Positions 7,122 to 14,375 of a DNA stretch of 35,869 bases are shown in pieces. The translations under genes and the position numbers were made by a program. The first letter of the stretch is position 1. Each line of letters opens with the position of its first letter. This DNA is from a virus. Location: the IMG/VR virus record IMGVR_UViG_3300027370_000005, positions 1-35,869 of that record. The stretch is one strand, 5' to 3'. The notes below the pieces were generated by a model that saw only the letters and a list, made by a program, of their open reading frames with translations, was not told where the DNA came from and did no database searches.

Positions 7122-8146
7122 TTGTCGAATCGTCACCGACAGAAACGCTGAAGTCCCTCACGCCCGCAGAGCACAAGACCTGGCGGGCGACTGGCAATCT
7201 CCCCGAGAAGAAAGCTCCCGAAGCAAAAGACTCGACGGCAGTTGCGGATCCGTCACCCGCTGCAAAGGAAGTAGCTGCGCCTGCGGCTGAAAAGCCTGCG
7301 AGCGGAACTCCTGCGGAGCCAGCGGCCGCAGCCCCAGAGCCAAAGGCAAAGGCAATAAATAGTGCGGAAGCGCGCATCAAGGAACTTCTCGCGGAGAACA
7401 AGTGGCTGGCAACCCAGCTTGAAACTTCGCGTAAGGCTCCTGTTGCAGCGCCAGCGAAAATCGAGGAAGTCGCGAAACCTCGCCGCAACGATACCGACCC
7501 GAAGACCGGACAGCCGAAATATGCATCTGACGAAGCTTTCGAGGAAGCGCACGAAGCGTACCTGACCGCCAAGGTCACGAAGGACGTGGAGCAGCGCCAC
7601 GCGAAAGCTCAGGCAGATGCAAAAGTCGCCGAGCAAAACAGGATTTTGCAGCAACGCATGGCCAACTCCGTCAAGATTGCGACGGAGAAGCATCCAGACT
7701 TTCTGGAAGCCTTGGGAGCCAAGACGGAAGAGAAAGACGGAAAGAAAAACACCGTCTTTACAAACGATGCCGTCAAGGCCATCAAGACCAACGGAGTGCT
7801 GGATGCATGGATTCTGGATTCCGACATTGGGATGGAGATTCTGTACTATCTCTCGAAAAATCCCGGTGAAGTGGAACGAATCCAGTCTCTTGGCGCATTC
7901 GCTGCCGCCCGTGAATTGACCAAGCTCGAAGACAAGCTCGCCGGCTCCTCGCCCATCGCTATCGTTCCAAAGCCTGAAAGCTCAACCGCCAAGCCAATCA
8001 AGGTTCCCCCGGAACCCGCATCCTCGGTTGGAGGACGCGCTACGGCCCCCGCAGACGGTGAAGAAGCAGCCGTCAAAGACGGGGATTTCAGGCGATTTCA
8101 GCGCGAAGCGAACGAAGCTGAATTCCGCAAAAAGAAAGCGAGTTAA
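7103..8146 (+). CDS. Scaffolding protein (procapsid assembly)
   Basis: The 347-residue protein lies directly before the coat gene, the usual place for a scaffold. Residues 1-85 are Ala/Pro/Glu/Lys-rich and likely disordered. A coiled-coil helix follows (SAEARIKELLAENKWLATQL), then helices around VTKDVEQRHAKAQADAKVAE. A conserved-looking region reads ILDSDIGMEILYYLSKNPGE, then ELTKLEDKLAG, a layout shared with many P22-type scaffolds. The C-terminus is basic (RRFQREANEAEFRKKK), as expected for a coat-binding tail. The ATG has GAGG upstream. Identification rests on composition, motif layout and position. Confidence 0.8.
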   Translation: MATDAVVVESSPTETLKSLTPAEHKTWRATGNLPEKKAPEAKDSTAVADPSPAAKEVAAPAAEKPASGTPAEPAAAAPEPKAKAINSAEARIKELLAENKWLATQLETSRKAPVAAPAKIEEVAKPRRNDTDPKTGQPKYASDEAFEEAHEAYLTAKVTKDVEQRHAKAQADAKVAEQNRILQQRMANSVKIATEKHPDFLEALGAKTEEKDGKKNTVFTNDAVKAIKTNGVLDAWILDSDIGMEILYYLSKNPGEVERIQSLGAFAAARELTKLEDKLAGSSPIAIVPKPESSTAKPIKVPPEPASSVGGRATAPADGEEAAVKDGDFRRFQREANEAEFRKKKAS

Positions 8147-8149
8147 GTT

Positions 8150-9397
8150 TTGCCGAACACTTTTGCATTCCCGCAATGGGTTTCGATGGATGCCCTGCGG
8201 CTCCTGCTCAACAAATTGGAAGTCGTTGCGTGCTTCAACACGGAATGGCAGAAAGAGTTCGAGCAGGAATTCCCCATCGGCTCCGTCACCCAAGTCAAGA
8301 TTCCGCAGCGCTTCCTGATCCGCGATGGCCTTGGCTACAACCCGCAAGGCATCAACCGGCTTACCACGACCGTAAACTGCAACCAGATTATGGGCGTGGA
8401 CTTCGAATGGGACGACTTCGAACAAGCTCTGAACATGGAGCGTTCAAAGGAAGAAATTCGAAAGCAATACCTCGAGCCGGCAGTAGCGCAGATGGCCCAG
8501 GAAGTCGATTCCCGCGCGGCCAACTTCGCCATGCTGAACACCAACAATTTTGTTGGCGTTCTCGGAGTTGACCCTAACACGACAACCACTTTTGCTCAGG
8601 CTCGCCAGCGTATGTTTGAGCTTGCGTGTCCTCCGGGCGGCGAGAAGTCGTTGTGCATTCCACCGCAATTCTCGACGTCGATGGTGCCGGCCCTGCAAAC
8701 TCTCTTGAACCCGCAAGACGACATTTCGAAGCAGTTCAAGGAAGGTTCGCTCGGCAAACTCCACGGCTTCGATGTTTACGAGTGCATGTCGCTCTGGCGC
8801 TTCACCGCGGGAACGCAAGCAGGCGCAACGACCGTCAACACGCTCAACGTGAACAATGGCGGCAACCAAATCGGCCTGAACTCGACTGCAGGCGACACGT
8901 TCAACCCTGGCGACATCTTCTCGATCGCCAACGTTAACCAGGTCAATCCAATGACGCGCCGGACGCTTTCGACCACGGCAAAGCAGTTTGTCGTTTTGCA
9001 GCCTTACCTTGCGGTAGGCGGCGGCGCGGCGGCTGACTTCCTGATCGTTTCCCCGGCTCTCTTTGGCCCTGGCTCGCAGTACCAGAACGTGGACAACCTT
9101 CCAGTCAATGGCGCCGCTGTCACGCCGTGGCCCGGAGTGGCGGCCCCGAACGGCAAGACTTCCGCAACCGGCCTCGTCATTCATGGCGATGCATTCGGCT
9201 TTGCGGGCGTCAAGCTTGAGGAGCCTCGCGCAACGGAAATGACCTCGCAAACACGCGACCCTGAAACTCGGGCTGCGCTGCGGTTCGTCCGCATGTGGGA
9301 TCCAGTCCAGGCCAAGATGATTAACCGCTGGGACTCGGTATTTGGTTTTGGTCAATTGTACTCGGACTCATGTGCCGTAAGGATCCAAGGTGCATAG
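8150..9397 (+). CDS. Major capsid protein, P22 coat-like
   Basis: The 415-residue product follows the P22 coat (HK97-fold) plan. A start with helices (FPQWVSMDALRLLLNKLEVV) leads to VKIPQRFLIRDG and an E-loop-like region, then a long helix (AVAQMAQEVDSRAANFAML). A late module reads GDTFNPGDIFSIANVNQVNP, then TAKQFVVLQP, which matches the GDxFxIAGVxxVNP pattern of the P22_CoatP family. The start is TTG at 8150, four bases after the scaffold stop, with no strong ribosome site, so expression may depend on coupling to the scaffold. The co-chaperonin at 1952 may assist its folding. Confidence 0.88.
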   Translation: MPNTFAFPQWVSMDALRLLLNKLEVVACFNTEWQKEFEQEFPIGSVTQVKIPQRFLIRDGLGYNPQGINRLTTTVNCNQIMGVDFEWDDFEQALNMERSKEEIRKQYLEPAVAQMAQEVDSRAANFAMLNTNNFVGVLGVDPNTTTTFAQARQRMFELACPPGGEKSLCIPPQFSTSMVPALQTLLNPQDDISKQFKEGSLGKLHGFDVYECMSLWRFTAGTQAGATTVNTLNVNNGGNQIGLNSTAGDTFNPGDIFSIANVNQVNPMTRRTLSTTAKQFVVLQPYLAVGGGAAADFLIVSPALFGPGSQYQNVDNLPVNGAAVTPWPGVAAPNGKTSATGLVIHGDAFGFAGVKLEEPRATEMTSQTRDPETRAALRFVRMWDPVQAKMINRWDSVFGFGQLYSDSCAVRIQGA

Positions 9398-9401
9398 GAC
9401 T

Positions 9402-10247
9402 ATGAAAACAATGAAGAAATACCTAATCGCAGCCCTGTTCGCCATCGCAGCTCTTTGCTTTCCGGCACTCTCGCTGGCACAGCAAAACCTGCTCATCCAG
9501 ACCACGCTCACCGGCAATGTCCCTATTCCGACGCAGCTGGCGAATCCGCCGCAGGCCTACGGCTTCATTCCGCTTGCGTCAACGACCAGCCTTGTGGGCT
9601 ATCAGCTTAACCAGACGACGACGATCAACCAGCAAAACGCCTGGGTGCTCTACGTCGATCGCGAGGAAATGCTGGTAAACCAAGTCAATGGCCTAACCGC
9701 CATCGTGACGCGCGGCTACAACTCCACAGTGGCAACCAGCCACGCATCGGGCGCGATGGTCCTCTACGGCCGGGCGGCTTGGTTCTATAACTACGATCCA
9801 GGCGCGGTGCTGTCGCAAGGCGGCCCCGGCGTTCCTGGTGGGCTAGTTTGCACCGTCGCCGGCCAATTCGCCTTTCCTTGGGTGAATATCCGCAACGGTG
9901 AGCAGTGGGCTTGCTCACCAACGTCGCTAACCTATGTGCCGTGGTTCGGGAATAGCAATAACCCGACACAATCTGTGGACTTCGGCACAGCAGCCTCGAT
10001 CGCTGGCGCACAGCCCATTCTTGGGCCGCTGTTCCGATTGTCGGGCACTGCGGCGATCACATCATTTACCGTGCCGGTGGGCATGAACGCTACGATAGTG
10101 GGCGGAGCGCAGTTCTGCATCGTTCCAACTGCTGCTTTCACCACCACGGCGACGAATAATATCGCCTCCGCTTCAACTGCTGTCGCTGGTAAAACGCTCT
10201 GTTTTACTTGGGACGCGGCTACAGCGAAGTTCAATAGCTCATATTAA
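9402..10247 (+). CDS. Exported head/fibre protein with paralogous domain, 281 aa
   Basis: The ATG at 9402 gives a classic Sec signal peptide: Lys-rich start (KTMKKY), hydrophobic core (LIAALFAIAALCFPALS), and probable cleavage after Ala26 (L-A before QQN). Residues 55-130 contain IPLAS, an EEMLV strand, TRGYNST and HASGAMVLYG, homologous to the protein at 6162-6506. The C-terminal part (PLFRLSGTAAITSFTVP) is a common phage beta-structure motif. It follows the coat gene, where a decoration or fibre protein is expected. Why it should be exported is unclear. An ATG at 9411 is an alternative start. Confidence 0.75.
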   Translation: MKTMKKYLIAALFAIAALCFPALSLAQQNLLIQTTLTGNVPIPTQLANPPQAYGFIPLASTTSLVGYQLNQTTTINQQNAWVLYVDREEMLVNQVNGLTAIVTRGYNSTVATSHASGAMVLYGRAAWFYNYDPGAVLSQGGPGVPGGLVCTVAGQFAFPWVNIRNGEQWACSPTSLTYVPWFGNSNNPTQSVDFGTAASIAGAQPILGPLFRLSGTAAITSFTVPVGMNATIVGGAQFCIVPTAAFTTTATNNIASASTAVAGKTLCFTWDAATAKFNSSY

Positions 10248-10255
10248 CCTCTCAG

Positions 10256-10283
10256 CGGCTCGGAGCGAGCCGAAAATCGCTCC
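10256..10283 (+). promoter_or_regulatory. Two mutually exclusive hairpins in the leader of the 10304 gene
   Basis: In the 56-base gap after 10247, CGGCTC (10256-10261) can pair with GAGCCG (10267-10272), or GGAGCGA (10262-10268) can pair with TCGCTCC (10277-10283). The stems share bases and cannot form together. There is no T-run, so this is not a standard terminator. It may act in RNA processing or translation of the next gene, whose GAGGGG ribosome site lies about 10 bases further on. Confidence 0.4.
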
Positions 10284-10303
10284 ACATAGTTTGAGGGGAT
10301 GAA

Positions 10304-10762
10304 ATGACGCAGATTCAAACGCCCGTTCTACCGAATATCTCGCAGGGGCCGCGCGGCATCGGCGCACGTAATTCTGGCGGCGCCTACACGCAGGACGGCC
10401 AGCAGGACATTATCGACGGCGACTCTTTTCAAGGGCCGGAAATATTGCTCAGTGGCACGACCGATGCCATCGTGAACCACGTTGCCGGGAACTACATCAT
10501 CAAGACAGGGAGCGCCGACGCGATCACGCTATTCGCGCCTACGGCGGGCGTAGATGATGGTTTGAGCATTAACATTTGGTCAGACACGGCGTTCGCGCAT
10601 ACAGTGACACTTCCCAGCGCGCTATTTGCTTCCGGCAAAGCGCTGACCACGGCGGCGACTTTTGCGGCATTTCGAGGCGCTGGGCTGTCGCTGCGGGCCT
10701 ATAACGGCGTTTGGCAGGTGATCGGCCTATCGCCGGGCATGTCCAACGCGAGCTTCGCTTAG
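10304..10762 (+). CDS. Head decoration-like protein, 152 aa
   Basis: A strong ribosome site (GAGGGGATGAA) precedes the ATG. The protein starts with a Gln/Gly/Arg-rich segment and then a beta domain: LLSGTTDAIVNHVAGNYIIK, SADAITLFAPTAGVDDGLSI, AHTVTLPS, then LSLRAYNGVWQVIG. This order of strands and the final NGVW motif are common to small phage beta-structured proteins that coat heads or tails. No signal peptide is seen. The assignment to a virion surface role comes from position and composition. Confidence 0.7.
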   Translation: MTQIQTPVLPNISQGPRGIGARNSGGAYTQDGQQDIIDGDSFQGPEILLSGTTDAIVNHVAGNYIIKTGSADAITLFAPTAGVDDGLSINIWSDTAFAHTVTLPSALFASGKALTTAATFAAFRGAGLSLRAYNGVWQVIGLSPGMSNASFA

Positions 10763-10772
10763 AAAGGAATTT

Positions 10773-11285
10773 ATGTCCGAACAGCTTACAGATGCGGAAA
10801 TTCTATCAGCGTTCAGGGACTATACCGCGCGTCAAGGCGCTGGCCCCGCAAAGTTCGTGCCGCTAATGAACCACCCGGAGCACCGCGGCGTGATTCAAGC
10901 CAACTTTATCCGTCCCGCGCCTCGCGAATATCCCCGGATGATGTACCACGTTAGCGGGATGATCAAGATCGTGCAGGACAAGCACGAGCAGGAAGCACTT
11001 GGAACGTCGTGGTTCATCACCCCGCAAGTCAGGAAGAGCGACTGGCGCGCGCGCGCGAATCAGGTATTCACCAAATCGGGATTCCAGGTCTACGCTCATC
11101 ACGTCGCGTTTCTCCAGAATGCAGGGGTCGCGAACGTAGACAGCATGGAAACCGCCGCTTTGTTCCTCGACAAGCTGGATGATGCCGAGCAGGAATCGTT
11201 CTTTCGCGAGGCTGAAGAGTTTCAGGCGCCGCAAACGGTTGAAGTGGCTGAGGAAAAGAAAGCGCCCGCCAAATCCAAGAAGTAG
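10773..11285 (+). CDS. Hypothetical virion-region protein, 170 aa
   Basis: AGAAAGGA lies just before the ATG at 10773. The N-terminal part looks helical (LTDAEILSAFRDYTARQGAG). The middle holds REYPRMMYHVSGMIKIVQD and WFITPQVRKSDWRAR. The C-terminus is an acidic helix followed by a Lys/Pro/Ala-rich tail (EKKAPAKSKK), probably disordered. It sits between a decoration-like protein and the gp4-like connector. I do not recognise the family; a head-completion role is possible. Confidence 0.65.
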   Translation: MSEQLTDAEILSAFRDYTARQGAGPAKFVPLMNHPEHRGVIQANFIRPAPREYPRMMYHVSGMIKIVQDKHEQEALGTSWFITPQVRKSDWRARANQVFTKSGFQVYAHHVAFLQNAGVANVDSMETAALFLDKLDDAEQESFFREAEEFQAPQTVEVAEEKKAPAKSKK

Positions 11286-11304
11286 CGCGGGCAGAGGATA
11301 ATCT

Positions 11305-12132
11305 GTGCCCATTCCAGGCCCCGCGCCAACGAATCCTGTTCCGCCCGGACCCAACACGGTCGGTCAGGTCATCACCAACGCTCTCTATTGGCTGAACGTT
11401 GTCGCCCCGGGCGAGGTCCCTGACGCTCTCGAAATGGCGACTGGGTTGGCTTGGTATTGCCAGCTTGCGGACTCATGGAATACGCAGCAGTATTACATCT
11501 TCGCTTCAGACCTGCTCAGCGCTTCGCCAATAAACCCTTTCGCGCCTTTCCAGCTCGTTCCCGGGCTTGTGGCGCACACCATCGGACCTGCAGCGGTCGG
11601 TGCCGCGCCGGCACCCAATTTCCTTGTCAACAACGAGCGGCCGGTCAGGATTCGCAACGCCAACATCATTCAAAACAATGTGTTCCCGGTGGTGCGCTTC
11701 CCGCTCTACATGCGCGACAAGGATTGGTGGGCGAAGAATCGCATCCAGACGATTCAAACCAGCTTGCCGACGGACTTGTACTACCGCCCCGATTGGCCGC
11801 TTGGCACACTTTTCTTCTGGCCGGTTCCAAACTTCGCCTATTTGTGCGAGTTCGAGATCGAGACAATTCTTCAAGGCGCGGCTCAGCTTGCGCAGGCCTT
11901 TGCAGCCCCTCCGGGCTATGAGTTGGCGTTGACGATGACTTTGGCGGAATTGCTCTCTGTGCCGTTCGAGAAGCCGCTAAACCCGGCTTTGGCTGCAATG
12001 GCGGCGAAAGCTAGGCTGGCCGTGCAAGGACTCAATTCCGCAGCACCGCGCATCTCTCTCGACGATTTTGGAAGGCCCAGTACGGAGCGGCCGCGAGCTT
12101 CGTGGAATTATTACACCGGCCTTAGCCGGTAA
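11305..12132 (+). CDS. P22 gp4-like tail accessory / head-tail connector protein
   Basis: The 275-residue product (GTG start) begins with a Pro-rich leader, then VGQVITNALYWLNVVAPGE and PDALEMATGLAWYCQLADSW, the two helices typical of the gp4/head-tail adaptor family that binds below the portal. It continues with HTIGP, ERPVRIRNANI, LPTDLYYRPDWPLGTLFFWP, and a late helix (LALTMTLAELLSVPFEKPL). In P22, gp4 is the first protein added after packaging and closes the portal. The gp10-like partner is at 17668. Order and motifs agree; identity is good but not proven. Confidence 0.78.
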   Translation: MPIPGPAPTNPVPPGPNTVGQVITNALYWLNVVAPGEVPDALEMATGLAWYCQLADSWNTQQYYIFASDLLSASPINPFAPFQLVPGLVAHTIGPAAVGAAPAPNFLVNNERPVRIRNANIIQNNVFPVVRFPLYMRDKDWWAKNRIQTIQTSLPTDLYYRPDWPLGTLFFWPVPNFAYLCEFEIETILQGAAQLAQAFAAPPGYELALTMTLAELLSVPFEKPLNPALAAMAAKARLAVQGLNSAAPRISLDDFGRPSTERPRASWNYYTGLSR

Positions 12133-12150
12133 GGGAACGGAAGGAAGCAA

Positions 12151-12540
12151 ATGAAGAACTTCAAGATAGGCTCATTTCTCGCAGGTATTCTAATCACCTC
12201 GTTTCTGCTTTTCAGTTCGGTGGGATTCAACGTTCCCGCGAAAGCCCAAGGCAGCGCGAACGCGCAATACCTGTGGATTCACACGGGGACTACCACCACG
12301 GTCAAGGCGGCTTCTGGATTCATCAATACGCTCACGCTGAATGGCGGCACGCCGGGCGTTGTCACACTCTACGACATTGGCGGCGTTGGATGCACGGGAA
12401 CTCCTGGCTCGGGCCAGTTCGCTACGATTGAAGCCATCACTAGCACGAATCCTACAACGCTTTCCTATCAGCTTAAGCTCAACAACGGCCTGTGCATCGT
12501 GACGGCGGCAGCGACAGATTTGACGGTGAGCTTCAATTGA
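12151..12540 (+). CDS. Exported decoration-like protein, 129 aa
   Basis: GGAAGG precedes the ATG. The N-terminus is a Sec signal peptide: KNFK, a hydrophobic core (GSFLAGILITSFLLFSSV), and likely cleavage after Ala32 (A-K-A before QG). The mature part is a small beta domain (TTVKAASGFINTLTLNGG, VTLYDIGGVGC, CIVTAAATDLTVSFN) of a kind I recall in phage head or tail surface proteins, where an unprocessed form lacking a signal peptide is usual. Two Cys could pair. Its TGA overlaps a TTG start (TTGA). Confidence 0.72.
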   Translation: MKNFKIGSFLAGILITSFLLFSSVGFNVPAKAQGSANAQYLWIHTGTTTTVKAASGFINTLTLNGGTPGVVTLYDIGGVGCTGTPGSGQFATIEAITSTNPTTLSYQLKLNNGLCIVTAAATDLTVSFN

Positions 12541-14375
12541 AGAAATGGCTCGCGCTCGCTCTTTTGCTTATCCCGCTGGCCGTTTTCGGTCAGGGCGTCC
12601 GCATTGGTGATGAACTCCCGGTAAATTCCGCGATCACGACTCCAGGAGTTATTTCGACGGTTCCGTTCACGAACGTCAATATCTGCACTTACCCTGCGAA
12701 CGGCGTCCCCTGCACGAATAAAGCCACGACCTACACTGGAATCACGCTGGCAACGCCATGCTCGACCTCTACACAGTTAGTCCTGCACGGCACAAGCTCC
12801 TGCGTCTCGCAAACCGATCTCTACGGAAATTGGGGCGCATGGGTAGCGTCGGGAACTTACGATATTACGTTCACCGTGTCTGGCGGCCAATCCTACGGGC
12901 CATTCACCCTAAGCGCAGGAGGCGGGAGCGCGGGCGGCGTTAGTTCCATCAACTCTCTCACTGGGGCTGTGACGTTTGCTCCAGGCGCAAATATCACGCT
13001 CACGCCCAGCGGTAACACGGTCACGATTGCCGCAACTGGAGGCGGCTTCACTCCGTCTATCAATGGCACGCCGCTATCCTCGGCTGGCTTGAACCTTGAG
13101 ACGAGCACGACGAACGCAACGGGGCTCACTTGCACGCCGACGCTAGTCTCGACCATCAACGTCATCCCCTGCGAAATTTCTGGAACGATTACGGCTGCCC
13201 ACGTCGCCACGCTCAACCAGAATACGACAGGAAATGCCGCAACCGCGACGGCTCTCGCCGCGACACCGACGCTATGCACTACAGGGCAAGCCCCTACAGG
13301 CGTATTGGCGAACGGCAACGCTACCGGATGCGCTTCGACAGGGGGCACGGGAACAGTCACTTCGTTCAGCGCAGGGAATCTCTCTCCACTTTTCACGACT
13401 TCCGTAGCCACGGCAACAAGCACGCCAGCACTCACATTTGCTTTGTCCAATGCGGCGCAAAATTCCATCTTCGCCGGCCCACCTACGGGAGGCGCGGGAG
13501 CGCCGAGCTTTCAGACCGCCCCCACATTCAGCGCAGCGAATCTAACGAGTTTCCCGACGTTCAACCAGAATACCACCGGCAATGCGGCAACGGCGACCAG
13601 TGCTTCGAATGGAATCACGGCAGGAACAGCCGGTTACTTTCAAAAAGCTGCTAGCTCGACAACTCTCGCGAATACGCTTTGCGATGAAGGCATAACGACA
13701 GTAAATCAAGTAACTTGCACGGACACGGCTGGGATTGCCGGTGTGTCATTCACGTCCACGCAATCGACGGCTGGGTTTGTAGACTATCCACAAGGTTCGT
13801 CAAGCGCATCGGCCCCCCTCTGCATAACAGCCTTTTCTATTTGCGAGCAAGCGCCAGCGACAGTTACTTCTTACTTGGTGACGAAGCCGGGATTGGCTGC
13901 TCAAGGAATTGAGACGAATATTGTTACATCGGCGGTGGACACGCAGGGCTTTAGCGGTGACGGGAATCATTCGACTGCCGTTACCATCGGCTCCGGTACT
14001 TCTATTGGCTCAACTTCCCTGTGTTCAACCGCCAACTGCCCGGCAGGAACTTATCAAATCAATGGCTACCTCGATGTCACTACGGCATGTTCAACGACAG
14101 GTGGCTATTTCGTAAGCATCACCTATACCGATGATGCAGGATCGAAAACAGTTGTAATGCCACTGATCGGAACCGGCGTCACGGCGAGTTTGCTTACGGC
14201 TACGGGAATCAGTTCCTCACTGGCACTTTCTTCTACCAGTAATTTCGCGCAAGGTGATTTATTTGTCAGGTCCACCGGAGCTTCGGCGATTACTTACACG
14301 ACGACAGCATCAGCCTGTGCTACCGGCGGCCCAGCGGTAGGCAAACTTTTTCTCTCAGTGGTGCCGGTACAATGA
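12537..14375 (+). CDS. Exported tail-fibre-like protein, 612 aa
   Basis: The TTG at 12537 overlaps the upstream stop (TTGA) and gives a compact signal peptide, KKWLALALLLIPLAVFG, cleaved after Gly18. The mature protein is typical of phage fibres: INSLTGAVTFAPGANITLTP, and two copies of NQNTTGNAATAT near residues 223-231 and 342-350. The C-terminal part (AGTYQINGYLDVTTAC, then VSITYTDDAGSKT) resembles a jelly-roll receptor-binding head. About 16 Cys occur mostly as pairs 3-20 residues apart, which fits disulfides formed outside the cytoplasm. It lies in the tail region, so a receptor-binding role is likely. Confidence 0.78.
   Translation: MKKWLALALLLIPLAVFGQGVRIGDELPVNSAITTPGVISTVPFTNVNICTYPANGVPCTNKATTYTGITLATPCSTSTQLVLHGTSSCVSQTDLYGNWGAWVASGTYDITFTVSGGQSYGPFTLSAGGGSAGGVSSINSLTGAVTFAPGANITLTPSGNTVTIAATGGGFTPSINGTPLSSAGLNLETSTTNATGLTCTPTLVSTINVIPCEISGTITAAHVATLNQNTTGNAATATALAATPTLCTTGQAPTGVLANGNATGCASTGGTGTVTSFSAGNLSPLFTTSVATATSTPALTFALSNAAQNSIFAGPPTGGAGAPSFQTAPTFSAANLTSFPTFNQNTTGNAATATSASNGITAGTAGYFQKAASSTTLANTLCDEGITTVNQVTCTDTAGIAGVSFTSTQSTAGFVDYPQGSSSASAPLCITAFSICEQAPATVTSYLVTKPGLAAQGIETNIVTSAVDTQGFSGDGNHSTAVTIGSGTSIGSTSLCSTANCPAGTYQINGYLDVTTACSTTGGYFVSITYTDDAGSKTVVMPLIGTGVTASLLTATGISSSLALSSTSNFAQGDLFVRSTGASAITYTTTASACATGGPAVGKLFLSVVPVQ

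Noticed and set aside
8444-9355. 303-aa open frame on the (-) strand
   Set aside because: It is inside the coat gene and has the Arg/Val-rich composition of an antisense shadow.
12893-13468. 191-aa open frame on the (-) strand with Val/Pro-rich sequence
   Set aside because: It is antisense to the fibre gene; its apparent regularity comes from the repetitive Thr/Ala/Ser codons there.
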